Below, in pieces: positions 11,984-30,795 of a DNA stretch of 64,000 bases. Under the pieces are notes generated by a model that was given only the letters and a program-made list of their open reading frames with translations, did not search any database and had not been told where the DNA came from. Numbering within the stretch: position 1 is the stretch's first letter; each line of letters begins with the position of its first letter. The translations under genes and the position numbers were made by a program. Location: NCBI GenBank assembly GCA_028023455.1, contig JAQFVV010012423.1, forward strand, positions 3,140,753-3,204,752. The letters are read 5' to 3'. This DNA is from Epiperipatus broadwayi. Taxonomy: Eukaryota > Onychophora > Udeonychophora > Euonychophora > Peripatidae.

Positions 11984-14058
11984 TGTAACGATCGAAATGA
12001 AAGTGAAGATCAAATCTAACTGCAATCTATGATATATGCCCTACCAGGGCGCCATCTAGGCATTTCAGCTAGGAAAATTTATAAAGTAGGCAGATATGCG
12101 CTGTTAAGATTCCACTTTATTTAAATATTCAGATCGTTATCCCAAGTCACTAACTAGCTCAGTGGAACAGAAGAGATTATAAAATATAACTTTATATCTT
12201 AAATATAAAAAAATAAAAGCTACTGCCATAAATTAACACATAAAAGTATTTATTTACACACATATAAAATCATTCTAATTTGAGGAATAAGTTTAACATT
12301 TTAGATTTTTATATTAATCTTTAAATTTACATTTAACTAGATTGCAATAATGAGTTTAATATTTATTTAGTGAGTCGAGTATGAATAGACTATATAGATT
12401 GTGTTTGAAAAAAAAATGTTATATCCCTTATTTCACCTTAGGCCAAAAAGTTTGCAGTCAAACTGGTGCCAATCCACCTGATACATTTATGTATTCAATG
12501 TAGCATGAAAATGCGACAACACAAAATACTATACTGTCAGTAATGTACATCTGAATAGTAAGTAGAGTTAGAGAAGACATTGTCTCTCCACCAACAGGAA
12601 TGCTACATCTGTTGGCGAGTAGAACAATAAACAAAAAACTCTATAGGAATGAACTGCAGTCCTTTGCCGACTTACAAACCCATCCATAGGCAAACAGAAG
12701 GTGTGTGGCATATATATGCAATCCTGCCCATAGTGAATCTCATACTACATCTGCTAATTACACAAATATATCCAATCCATTGAGCTAATTCAACTACAAA
12801 ACGAATAACCTAAGATTACCCTCCCTTAAACTATATATAACTTTACAAATCTATACAGCCATTCACGCCTGACTTAAATTTAACATTTATTGTGTTCGCA
12901 CAGATGAATTTTGTAGAATTTGTTTTAAAATGTTGAGTATAGATTGGCTGCACAGATTCCACAGTTAAAAACATTCCAAAATAAACATAACCGATCAAAA
13001 TACAAAGCTTTCAAAATGTCAATTGCATAGGGAATACAAAAAACCCAATAGCATTCATAATAAGATGCTGCAGTGACATGGTGACTTATATATTCCAATC
13101 AACTATGAAACAGCAACACAATTAACCACTAATAAATCTATGCAACGTCTATACCCAACTTTAAATTTCATGCATTTAAATCATTTATACGATAAGTATT
13201 AATACAAATAAAAAATAATAAAATGGAAATGATGTTTATCAATGCAAAACATATAAATTTAAACATTTTCAATTGATTTTAAACTTAAAAGTCAGATAGA
13301 AGTTCATAAGCTTAAACAAAATTTCTTAATTATTTTTAAATTTTAGAGTTCATGTCAATAGCTTACAATAGAAGAGTCAATGCTCTAGATGTAAATTTCC
13401 ATGGAGTCTTTATTTGAAAACCCGGTCAGAGGTTCCGGAGGTAGCATTAGCTGGTTCATTTTGGTATCACAGTCAGTTCATTTTTAAAATAGTGAGAGAG
13501 TGTGATATGTGCGTCCTACCATGACCCTTAAAAACAAGCCGGAAAAAACTCTCAGGAAAACTGTATTTCTTTTTTTATAGTATCCACACAGATTCAACCA
13601 ACAAAATGTCACTAATCCATCCTTTTCATTCGGGTCTGGGCTGAGGCTTGGTGCTTCCATTGGTCAAGCTAATTTCTCTTTATTCTCTTATCTGACTTTT
13701 CATCTGACTTTTAATTACACAGCTTTTGGATAATTAATAAACAATCATTTCCATTTACAGATTACAGGAAATAATTAATACCTGTTTTTATTTTAACTTA
13801 CGTTATTTCTTTATTAAAATATTTCTATATTTAAATCTTTTATTTTTTATCAAAAAAGTATGATCACATACTTTTTTTATTTATAAAAAAAAAGTTTAAA
13901 GTTTTGCATCTGTGCGAATATAATAAATATGTTACACGTTTAACAAACATTTTAATTTTAGCGTTTAGTTTTTTTTTTTTTAATACATTTATTTTTATTT
14001 GCGAACTTAAAAGTTTTTATTTCAATTTAATGTAACGACATATTTATATATCGTTACA
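11984..14058 (-). repeat. 5' LTR (minus-strand sense)
   Basis: Complete copy with both termini. The upstream sense end carries an internal inverted pair: TCGTTACA at 14051-14058 and TGTAACGA at 14031-14038. Confidence 0.85.
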
Positions 14059-14074
14059 ATATATATATATATAT

Positions 14075-14262
14075 AAGTGAAATAATGCTGAAAGCTAATT
14101 GGGATAATTAGTAACCATTAGAAACCACCAGTAATCACATAAACATTCACAGTAAGAATATAAGAATATTAATCAATATTTCTCATTGCAACGCAACCCT
14201 CTCACCTTTTAATAGCAAGAATGGAAATCCGTTCTTACTAATGGTCCATTGAATGTATATGA
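14075..14262 (+). repeat. ~185-bp direct repeat, left copy
   Basis: Begins AGTGAAATAATGCT and ends near CCATTGAATGTATATG. The right copy is at 15121-15303. The pair brackets the hammerhead cluster D. They may be copies of one unit of an older repeat or flanks of a segmental duplication. Confidence 0.75.
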
Positions 14263-14389
14263 ACACTTAAAGATTGCAACTTGACTACAGAATATGAAAT
14301 ATTGATACAATGAAATTTAAATAAACCTCTTTAAACAGAAATAAACATGTCACTGTAATGCAGACTAATAAATAGTCAATTATAACATT

Positions 14390-15067
14390 ACATCAAACAT
14401 CACATGATCACCATCTCTATACTAGCACATAATTTGTTGTAAACAAAAGGCAAAACTCCCCATACAGTAGTGCCACCCTGTGCCAAACAGAGTAATCAAT
14501 GGATGCCAGAAGGCTTGTGCATAAAATCCCTATCTAGTGCCTACTCATCCAATATCCCCAGACTAGTTTCTGGCTTGTGGCACTACTGTATGGGGAGTTT
14601 TGCCTTTGTTTACAACAAATTATATGCTAGTATAGAGATGGTGATCATGTGATGTTTGATGGTTTAACACCAATCCTGCCTAATAGGATAGTGGTGGCTA
14701 TGGTTGTTTAAGAGCCAAAGACACCAAAATGTATGGGTGTTGAATTGAGTTCAGACCCATATGACTATATAAGCTATTGAGCTTAGATTGAAGATATTAA
14801 CAATGTTTTCAATTTCATTCTCATAGTTTTGTAGTAAAGTAGAGTTAAAAGGTGGCTGCTGGAGGATTGCATTAGATCCTAAGATCTAGATGCAGTGCTC
14901 TCAGATCCAAGGCTCCTCACTGATGATGACCACAAGCCAGAAACTAGTCTGGGGATATTGGATGAGTAGGCACTAGATAGGGATTTTATGCACAAGCCTT
15001 CTGGCATCCATTGATTACTCTGTTTGGCACAGGGTGGCACTACTGTATGGGGAGTTTTGCCTTTGTT
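14390..15067. repeat. Cluster D: hammerhead repeat with inverted partial copy (458-bp unit)
   Basis: A complete plus-strand unit runs 14580-15037, shown by CACTACTGTATGG recurring 458 bp later at 15038. To its left, 14390-14579 is an inverted partial copy whose sense start lies in the hammerhead stem II loop. The copies therefore diverge from 14579/14580. Same architecture as arrays A and C, but with a different sequence outside the ribozyme. Confidence 0.8.
14905..14963 (+). ncRNA. Hammerhead ribozyme motif, cluster D
   Basis: Outer stem I AUCCAA (14905-14910) pairs with UUGGAU (14958-14963). Inner stem I UCCUCA pairs with UGGGGA (14950-14955). Core CUGAUGA at 14920-14926, weak stem II (UG/CA), GAAA at 14940-14943, palindrome ACUAGU as stem III, cleavage triplet GUC ending at 14949. 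The 3' half alone is present in the inverted copy at ~14543-14580. Confidence 0.75.
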
Positions 15068-15120
15068 TATAACATTACAAACTGCAATACTTTTAAATTG
15101 CTCATGTATTATTTAAATAA

Positions 15121-15303
15121 TAAGTGAAATAATGCTTAAAGTTAATTGGCATAATTAGTAACCATTAGAAACCATCAGTAACCACATAAACATTCATAAT
15201 AAGAATAGTAATCAATATTTTTCACTGCTGTCAAGGCAACCTTCTCACCTTTTAATAGCAAGAATAGAAATCCATTCTTACTAATGGTCCATTGAATATA
15301 TAT
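15121..15303 (+). repeat. ~185-bp direct repeat, right copy
   Basis: Partner of 14075-14262, with scattered substitutions and one small deletion. Confidence 0.75.
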
Positions 15304-20968
<5,665 letters not shown>

Positions 20969-20982
20969 ACATTATCCACAAA

Positions 20983-22516
20983 TCAATTCACTTCCCATCC
21001 ACCCTTAATATTAAAAGAACTCTTAAATAAATTAATTGCTTCAGAATAATAAATTTTCAATAATAAAGATTCTTTAATTCTTCTTTTGATTTCATTTCTC
21101 TCAAAAAAGACAACCTTAGCTTCATCAAAATCAATAGTGTGGCCGGAATCTTTTTCATGGACATACAAAGCAGAACTAAGATATCTATTTTTAACTCTAC
21201 ATTTATGAACCTTTATTCTTTCATTTAAACTCAAACTACTCTGACCTATGTAAACATTCTTACAAAATAAACAAGGGATAAAATATACTACACCAGGAAT
21301 AGTCTTTCTATCAAAATTTTCTTTTGTATTATTTAATAAATTATTCAATGTAACACCCCTTTTCCAAGCAAGTTTCTTATTTCCAAACAATTTACTATTT
21401 CTACATACAATTTTATAAGAAGACAATTTAAATGGCAAAGAAATAAAATCATATTTTTTTAACTTTTACATACTTACAAATATTACTATTAAATAAAATA
21501 CTTTTAACAAATTTATCAGAGTAACCAATCCTCAAGTAATCTTTATACAACTGATATTTCTGAAATAAAGCTACTCCACTAGAATTATTTAATTTATTAT
21601 TCCTATGGCAATAATTCTTAAAGCAGCTACTTTATCAGATACAGACTGATAGCTATCAGGTTTAATTATAGATCTTAATTCTTTACTTTTAACAAAATAA
21701 CTGCATGGTAAACAATTAGTCTCTACATTTCTAATCACCAAAAGATCTAAACATTTTAACTTACCAAAATCAAACCCCCTCCTTCTAATACAAATTTTAT
21801 AGAAGAATCAAAATAATTAAACTCATTTACAAATTCCTTCAATTTATCATTCTTAACTACAAATCATCAACATATCTGACAAATAACTTGACATATAAAC
21901 AATTATTTTTAATAATAATTTCCTCTTCCATATAATCAATATAAACTAAACATACTAAAGGAGAAATAATATAACCTATTATCCACCCTTTCTTAATCTT
22001 ATAAAAATTACCTTTATAAGTAAAATAGATAGAATCTTCCAATAACAAAAGCAAATCTTCAATTACCTTAATTTTATTTTTTTGATAAAGAACTTTTTTA
22101 ATCAATACAGACATAAGAATATCAATACTGCTTAACCTATTAACAGACTGATACATATTTTCAATATCTAAACTGCCAAATACCCAATTACTTTCCATTT
22201 TAAAATTATTAATTTTATCAAAAGCCTCAAAAGAAGAAGAAACTGTGTAATGACCAAAATCAACAAATTGTTTTAAAAAATTATTCAAAAATCTAGAAAT
22301 TCCCTCTACAACGCTACCTGTAAAATCAAAAATAAATCTTAAAGGAAAACCATCTTTATGAGTCTTAATATTCACAAACATCTTAGCTGATATGAAATCA
22401 TTTGGATAACATTTTAAATAATCTACTCTATTAAGAAATTTTAAATTAAACATTTTCTTCATAATATCTATCAATTTTCTTTTAATCAAATTACCTGGAT
22501 CTTTATCTAAAAACAT
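20983..22516 (-). pseudogene. Penelope-like retroelement, reverse transcriptase and GIY-YIG endonuclease, frameshifted
   Basis: The minus frame 22516-21857 (219 codons) is a PLE-type reverse transcriptase. It has NIKTHKDGFPLRFIFD at residues 49-64, LDIENMYQSV at 116-125, a GYIISPL block at 181-187, and the catalytic RYVDD at 214-218, directly followed by a stop. A shift restores the frame: FVNEFNYFDSS follows, then after another shift DFGKLKCLDLLVIRNVETN. The second open part (21438-20983, 151 codons) is the GIY-YIG nuclease: GVVY at 49-52, VYIG at 62-65, Arg74, His79 and Glu123, with a CX2C-like IPCLFC. The catalytic residues look intact, but at least two frameshifts separate RT from endonuclease and the N-terminal part is missing. 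The tail repeats at 9116-9370 and 59312-59608 belong to the same or a sister family. Confidence 0.85.
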
Positions 22517-22559
22517 ATATTTATCATTATTTAATGGAAAGTTAATTCATCATTCAATT

Positions 22560-25540
22560 TTTCAACCTAATTTGACAATATTTCATGAAAGACATAAAAC
22601 ATTTGTAATGATTTTGCTAGTAATCTATATTTAATTATACTGTATTTTTATGTAGTTGGGGCTCCCTTGTATTATATTAACTATAATAATATCTATAACA
22701 TTTCTTATATGCCACACAACACAACCATTTATGATGTTTCATAGCATTGATTCATTTATCATAAACTCTAAATTGACATTTATTTAAATACAATAACAAC
22801 ACTGCTTTCTTTATTATTAAGTATTAACTGACAGTTTTGTAACCCTTTAGCTAGTTTCATCAACTTGTATCAAGTTTGTCTAATTATTGTATTGGTCTAT
22901 TATTAAAAATCTGAGAACTATTATTTGTCAATTACATTTCTAGTCTGTTTCTATCCATAAAGTATTAATCTAAAATACACAGAATTGTGTCAATTTGGCT
23001 TCTAAAAAAATTGAATAATTTTAGATTCAAATTGGTTAAATGTAATGAAAAATTAAAAATAATGTTGATAACTGAAGAAAAATATAAGAAAAATATTTGA
23101 AAAACTGCCAGCAGTAAAACAAAAACATTATATTTCAACCAATCATTACGTGAGCACCGGTGATTTTTTACATTTTTTATATATTACAATGTCTGATTAT
23201 TTAGTTCTGTTGTATTTTCTTAGTCTAAAATTAAATATTTTAAATAAAAATCTAAATCTAGACTCATTATTAGTCAATATCCCATGAAAAATAATTATTA
23301 AATCCATAAAATTTATGAAATACAATTGTTTTGTTCTTATCAATTAATGTCTTTGATATGCAAATTATGGTCCATAGCAGTCAATATTATTTACTTGTCT
23401 TGAAGAGCAGTCATATTTCCACACTTATTTTTCTTGTAAAATTTAAAAATTTTCAAATCAAACTCTATATTTTGATAAAGTAATGTAAAATCTTAATTAT
23501 AAATGTAAAAAATTATGATAAATATATTTATTTACATTCAAAATCAATTACAAATGCATAAAACATTTTGTTTTGAATTATGACTTTGACATTTAGAAAT
23601 ACCTGGAGAACAATGGCTGGAGTTAACAGTCATCCAACCAGAAAAAAGGCTATGCTATATACCAATACACACCAATGAAAATTAATTTAAAAAAATATAT
23701 CACCAAATGTGAATTTTTTATAACTAAAATTTTAAATTTCAAAAATACTATAAAATAAGTGTAAAATGAAAAAAATGTGACCAAAATTGGTCAAGAGATG
23801 GCATAAAAATGTTTAGTAAATGCAATAATCATGAATGGGATTTAAAAACAGGTCACATTCTAAATGCAATTAGAAGGTAAAAGAGTAACTCCATTACTTC
23901 CTTGTCTAGTTAAAATTGATCATGGCTTCAAATCACTCAAATCTGTCATTTCTAAGGCTATGGTAAAGAATTTATGGTCATTTTAAAGCTTATAAAATGC
24001 TGCTTCCCTCTCTCGAATTATTTTAGAAGTAAAAAATCAATACTGTTCAAATTTTAGTTTTAAAAATGGAAGGTGGTCTTTGATTTGCATTCATTGGCTG
24101 TTGACCATATTGAATAAAAGATGCTTACCAATAATTTTTACTACTCCAACTTCTTTGTTTCATTTTGAAAATGATAAACAAATGTTTTAGATCATTTTAA
24201 AAGTATTTTTTGACATATTATAAATTATTTTCATAAAATATACTGAAAGATAATTATTTTCTAAAAAAAAAAAACAGTACAATTTTAGTAAAAAATGAAT
24301 ACTTTTACAGGAATGTAAAAAAAACCAATACTAACAATAATTTTCACACCTGTCGACAGTTTACATTGCCCAAGCTCTTTTTTTCATTTTCAAATAAAGA
24401 TTAATGTTTTAGAATATTTTGCTGGCATTTATTTACATATTGAAATGCATTTTGGTAAAATATGCTGAAAATGTATATTCTTTTAGGAAAGTAGTAAGAT
24501 TTTAGTAAAAATTATTTACTTTTACACAAATGTAAATTGAGAAAAAAAAATCATTGACATAAGCAACATTTTTAATAAGTGACTAATATTGTTTTTAAAT
24601 TTGCCACTATAAAATATTTTTATAATCATAAACAGAAATTTATTTTTGAAAAAAACTTTCATTCACTTTCATATTCTGACAAATTATTAATTGCTTCTTA
24701 CAAACAAAACTAAAATGAATATAGTATTAAAAGATGAATATATATTTTACTGCTGATTCTGTAATTGACCAATCAAAAGTTTAGACTTTTACCTCACTTG
24801 GCCAATAAAATAAATTGCAAATGAATAGGTTAACTGAGGAAAGCAAAAATAGATCTTAGAAAAATATTTCCTGATTAATTGTTGTGAAATGACTCATAAT
24901 TATCACCAAAACAATTGTTTCTTTAAAATTTGACAAAAATAAATTTAAAGAAATGATTAAATGTTCTGTCAGTATAAACTACTATTTCAGATTTATCATA
25001 ATGATGTTTTACAAAAACTATAATAACTGAAATACAAAAATTAAAGATAATACTAATAGTATTTTATACATGAAGAAAATATTGAAACATTAAATGCAAT
25101 CTTTACTGCATTTCAAAAATTATAACCCTTGTTTAAATGCAACTATTCAATTTTTCATTTTAATTTTTAACATAACAGTTATGTTTTGATAATGATGGTC
25201 AGTACCAAAATTCATTAAAAATTATATTTAATGTTTTCAGTGTTTTCTCTGTGTGTATTACGACTATTAGCTTTATCTTTAATTTATTACATAATAATGT
25301 AACATATGGGGGAGGGTTAAATTCCTTAAACTATTTGTTTTAAAGTAATGTGTTTATTCATATCATAGTGAAATAGTTATAAAATAAAAATAGAAATATT
25401 TTGTTAATAATTTTATACTTCATGAATGAACCACATTTTGTAAAATTTTATTGTATACATAAAAATAACATTGACATTTTTTATGTTATTATGATAAAGT
25501 CCAAATTATTAATCTATGATAAAAATTAATGTCCAAATTA
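22560..25540. other. No recognisable feature
   Basis: A/T-rich DNA between the PLE and the giant palindrome; no gene or known repeat seen. Confidence 0.5.
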
Positions 25541-25565
25541 TTGTTTAGAAATAAAAGCATTTTTG

Positions 25566-25930
25566 GTACTTGTGACTTTTGACCCATGTGGCCACCAGAG
25601 GCACTGGTCGGGGTCAACCACAGAAATACTTAGAGTAAGAGCCCCAAATGCAGCATTGCAAATTCTAGCCAAAAGATGGTGCTGTTCACAATGCGTAAGC
25701 ACAGGTACATTCCACCAGCTGGCTGGCAGCAAAGCTGCCTGATTGGTGGCACTGGTCACAGTGTGTAAGCCCATTTAGCTTACATCGTTTGCTACCAGCA
25801 GATACTAAGAACCTAGGTGGTGCTGCTTGCCATGAACTCATCTAGTTTACGTGTCATCTTCTAACAGCGACTACGAAGATTCTAGCCGACTACGTGGTGC
25901 TGTTTCTCCACGGTTACACATGGAAAAACT
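25566..25930. repeat. GC-richer terminal block of the palindrome with degenerate subrepeats
   Basis: Phrases of the type GGTGCTGnTnnnCAnnnnTnA recur at roughly 80-100-bp intervals (for example ~25676, ~25815, ~25896). The mirrored block is at ~32035-32376. Composition contrasts with the surrounding DNA. Internal subrepeats near the termini of long inverted arms recall foldback elements; that comparison is inference. Confidence 0.5.
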
Positions 25931-26891
25931 ACGCACTGATAGAGTTTATGTACATACTCTTTAAAATATGAATGGCATATAATATGCAGGTGTGAATAAT
26001 TAAGAAGCTACAACTATTTAAATATTATTTAAAACTTAATAGTATCACATGCTATTTCACAATTTTATAAATGAATGTATTTTTAAATTATTTTTTTTTT
26101 AAAAATCGATCTTCTTTTTTAATTATTTACTCTATGTCAAAATGTTATATATAAGTCAAGCAGTGAAATTTGCTATCATGGCCACTTGAATGGTATCATA
26201 GATTTCCATATGAAAGTATGCTAAAATTATCACGTGGAAATCCTCATAATTATTCATAAAATATTTTATTAATCTATAAGTCAATTCTAAATTTAAAAAT
26301 TGATCTTTTTTTAAAATTCTTTACTCTAAAAGTGGTTGTTTTTTTTAAATTAAAAAAAAAATATAATTTTTACGACAATCGGTTTTTTTTTTAAAAAAAA
26401 TAGCTAATCCCCCCCCCCCCTTTCAAAACTAGAGACATTCCAAAGTTAAAATTTAATATATTAATAGAGGCTTTACTAATAAATAGCTATGTTCAATTAG
26501 TGAATTGGATTGATTTAATGAGACAGAAACTGATATAAGATGAATTATATTTATCGACAATTTCATATATACTTGATATAACCCATTACTTAGTGTTGGA
26601 TAATGCACGCAGGCATTTTATTTACTAAACAACATTACTCTAGGGTAGGCCACTTGCAAAATAAATTTGTGGCTATTATTTAATTGTGCTAATTTTACAC
26701 TATATAATAAATCACTACATTCCACTTATTAGTTATGCCCTTTTTCATCAGTTTGAGTGGCTATTATACATGTAATCAAACCAAGTCTGGAGTGAAGTTT
26801 AATAATACATCCGATTATGATAAATTTATATATTAAATATAGAAGTATTTGAAAACCAGGAACTCTTCACAAACCTGGGAGCTTAATTGTA

Positions 26892-26934
26892 AGTATAGAG
26901 GATTTGAACTCAAATCTGAGTTCAAATCCTCTAT
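26892..26934. repeat. Short perfect hairpin inside the left arm
   Basis: TATAGAGGATTTGAACTCA and its reverse complement are separated by a few bases. The right arm lacks most of this block (near 31130), so it was gained or lost after the arms formed. The half-site GAGTTCAAATCC resembles a pol III B box. Confidence 0.6.
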
Positions 26935-27279
26935 ACTTATATTAAATATGGGCATATAAAGCCTCACAGATAGCTTCAAATCGAACGGGTTTTCAAGAAT
27001 GCTTCTGTTCAATGCCGAAGATTGCATATTATGGAGGTAGAATTGGCTATAAAGATTTTATTAATACACTAAGCACAAGTAAAATATAATAATAAAGTGG
27101 CTCCATCTTATATATATATATAAACAGCACAACGATAAAATATTGATAAATTTCACATCCGCCAAGCCAAAGTATATTATAAATTAAATACCATACATTA
27201 AATGAACACTAGTGTTGTCAGCTTGATTAAAAGAGCCAACTCTTCTGTAGCATGAAAAATGCATATATACTACTGATGG

Positions 27280-27358
<79 letters not shown>

Positions 27359-30300
27359 AACTTTACTTTATCCCACTCAATCTCTTAGTTATGTATGATT
27401 AATAAACTTTTAAAGGGAGAAAGTATATTTAAGGGAGTTATGAATACTTTAATAAGAAAAATATAATTATGATTACACTCCAGGCTAGTTTATTCTTTAG
27501 TAACATTATAATTAAAGGTTGAAAGTTTGGATTTATAAGCCACATTTTATATTTACATTAATTATTTACTAAATGACAAAATAATAACGAGCACAAAGGG
27601 TTGCCATTATTTATAAATTACGGGTTTGAAATGGAGAGTTAAATGACACTATAATTAATACAAGACAAAGATTTTAAATAATATCTTCAAAAAGTATATA
27701 ATTTGTAACTAAATGTGCGCCATTTCAAGACAGGCATAATTAATAATAACTAAAATAAGCAAGAGAGAAATAAATATAACTGCAATGATTAAGTTATATA
27801 GCAAAACAAGAAGTTAATAAAGGAAATTAACAAAAGTATGTCATTTATAGAATTGAAATATTATTGATAAGACATTTTAGAAAGAGTTTACAATATAGTT
27901 AGCTAACCTGATTTTGAAGCAATAATGATTATTTTGAATTTTACACAGAGTTCTGTGATTTTAATAATTTTCAAACAGATACTCGAGCTGGAATGAAGGT
28001 GAGTTCTTTGGTGGCTTATGGCATCTTCTCTTTAGTTGGGAGACGATTTAAGATGGTATTCCTATAGCTGGAGTAGTTGAATTTGAACAAAGGTGAAGTC
28101 TTTTAATGGCTTATGGCATCTTCTATTTATTATAAGCTTGTTAAGGCAATGTTGGTTGTTGCTCCTGCCTTGGATGGATCAAATTCCAATGTTCCATCAT
28201 GGCAAAGGCAACAAATTCTTGCCTGACTAGCAGGCCCTAGATAAATTAACAAATTTTCAGCTTCTCATAGTAACAGCTCTTCAAAAGCAAGATGGAGTAT
28301 CTTTTCTGCTAGCCTATTCATATATTTCCACTTTTTTGGAATTCCGTTTGCCTCAGGACTAATCGACTTTTAATTAAACAAAATCATATAATCTAATTTC
28401 TACTACTGATAAAGTCTCCGAGGTGTTATATTTAATTTACTTAAAAAAATTATTAAAACATATAAATTATATAATTTTGATTCTGATTTCATTAATTAAA
28501 TTTCTTTTTAGGTGTTATAAAATGTTATGGCTTAGCAGATAGTAACAGTATTATGATTTAATGATAAAATCTTTTGTTGAAACAAATTCAATCAGTAAAC
28601 TAGATTTTACTTTTACAGGTGCAGTCACTAATTAATTTCTTGTTTACACAAAATTCCCATTTTTAATTATAAACCAATGACTTTTATTTTAACTAGATAT
28701 AAATAACTTTTAACATATTTTCTTTATATTGTTTATTTTAAAAAAAGCAAATTTGACAGATCTTATAAAAAAAAATACTTTAGTTTCAGTTATATCTATT
28801 AAACTTTAAATCAGAAAACCATAAATATATTATAAAGAAAACATTTTACATTATTTTAATTTAATCTTAAATATTATATGTACAAATCATTATGCCATAA
28901 TTTCATGGTTTAAATTATCCATCCACATACGAATATAATACAAATATAAAATTTAGAATTGACTATTAAATCATTATGCCATAATTTCATGGTTTAAATT
29001 ATCCATCCACATATGAATATAATACAAATATAATATTTATAATTGACTAAGTCAATTGTAAATTTTATATTTGTATTATATTCATATGTGGATGGATAAT
29101 TTGAATTTTATATTTGCATTATATTCGTAAGTTATATTTGTATTGTATTCGTATGTGGATGAATAATTTAAACCATGAAATTATGGCATAATGATTTGTA
29201 CATATAATATTTAAGATTAAATAAAAATAATGTAAAATGTTTTCTTTATAATATATTTACAGTTTTCTGATTTAAAGTTTAATAGATATAACTGAAACTA
29301 AAGTATTTTTATAAGATCTGTCAAATTTGCTTTTTTTAAAATAAGCAATATAAAGAAAATATGTTAATTCATATCTAGTTAACATAAAAGTCATCGGTTT
29401 ATAATTAAAAATGGGAATTTTGTGTAAACAAAAAATCAATTAGTGACCGCACCTGTAAAAGTAAAATTTAGTTTACTGATTGAATTTGTTTCAACAAAAG
29501 ATGTTATCATTAAATCATAATACCGTTACTATCTGCTAAGCCATAACATTTTATACCACCTAAAAAAAAAATTAATTAATGAAATTGGAATCAAAATTAT
29601 ATAATTTATATGTTTTAATATTTTTTTAAGTAAATTAAGTATAACACCTCAGAGATTTTATCAGTAGTAGAAATTAGATTATATGATTTTGTTTAATTAA
29701 AAGTCGATTGGTCCTGAGGCAAGCGAAATTAAAAAAAGGTGAAAATATATAAATAGGCTAGCGGAAAAGATACTCCATCTTGCTTTTGAAGAGCTGTTAC
29801 TACGAGAAGCTGAAAATTTGTTAATTTATCTAGGGCCTGCTAGTCAGGCAAAAATTTGTTGCCTTTGCCATGATGGAACATCGGAATTTGATCCATCCAA
29901 GGCAGGAGCAACAACCAACATTGCCTTAACAAGCTTATAAGAAATAGAAGATGCCATAAGCTGTTAAAAGAACTCACCTTCGTTCAAATTCAACTACTCC
30001 AGCTATAGGAATACCATCTTAAATCGTCTCCCAACTAAAGAGAAGATGCCATAAGCCGCCAAAGAACTGATCTTCGTTCCTGCTCGAGTATCTGTTTTAA
30101 AATTATTAAAATTGCAGAGCTCTGTGTAAAATTCAAAATAATCATTATTGCTTCAAAATCAGGTTAGCTAACTATATTGTAAACTCTTTCTAAAATGTCT
30201 TATCAATAATATTTCAATTCTATAAATGACATACTTTTGTTAATTTTCTTTATTAACTTCTTGTTTTGCTATATAACTTAATCACTGCAGTTATATTTAT

Positions 30301-30712
30301 TTCTCTCTTGCTTATTTTAGTTATTATTAATTATCCTTGTCTTGAAACAGTGCACATTTAGTTGTAAATATATACTTTTTGAAGATATTATTTAAAATCT
30401 TCGTATTGTATTAATTATAGCATCATTTAGCACTCCGTTTCGAACCCCTAATTTATATATAATGGCGACCCTTTGTGCTCATTATCATTTTGTCATTTAG
30501 TAAATAATTAATGTAAATATAAAATGTTTTTTTTATAAATCCAAACTTTCAACCTTTAATTATTATGTTACTAAAGATTAAACTAGCCTGGAGTGTAATC
30601 ATAAGTATATTTTTCTTATTAAAGTATTCGTAAGTCCCTTAAATATACTTTCTCCCTTTAAAAGTTTATTAATTATACATGACTAAGAGATTGAACGGGA
30701 TAAAGTAAAGTT

Positions 30713-30795
<83 letters not shown>

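Larger units (their letters stand above)
9385..14058 (-). mobile_element. Non-autonomous LTR retrotransposon with ~2.07-kb LTRs
   Basis: Two direct repeats (9385-11452 and 11984-14058) differ at roughly 5-6% of positions by eye. They begin TGTAACGAT and end ATCGTTACA, so they have TG...CA ends. Only ~530 bp separates them, and it contains no open frame for gag or pol. The minus strand is the sense strand by three signs: TGGCTACCCAACTTGGGCC, a primer-binding-site-like sequence, starts 2 nt after the right LTR; a purine-rich TTTTTTTGAGGAAG precedes the left LTR; and a TATA box reads in the same direction. The element sits inside an (AT)n run, with AT repeats on both outer edges consistent with a short AT target duplication. 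It resembles large non-autonomous (LARD/TRIM-like) derivatives of Ty3/gypsy-type elements; the parent is not identifiable here. Confidence 0.8.

Noticed and set aside
26892-26934. tRNA gene suggested by GAGTTCAAATCC
   Set aside because: Only a B-box-like half-site inside a hairpin; no cloverleaf, anticodon arm or acceptor stem could be drawn.
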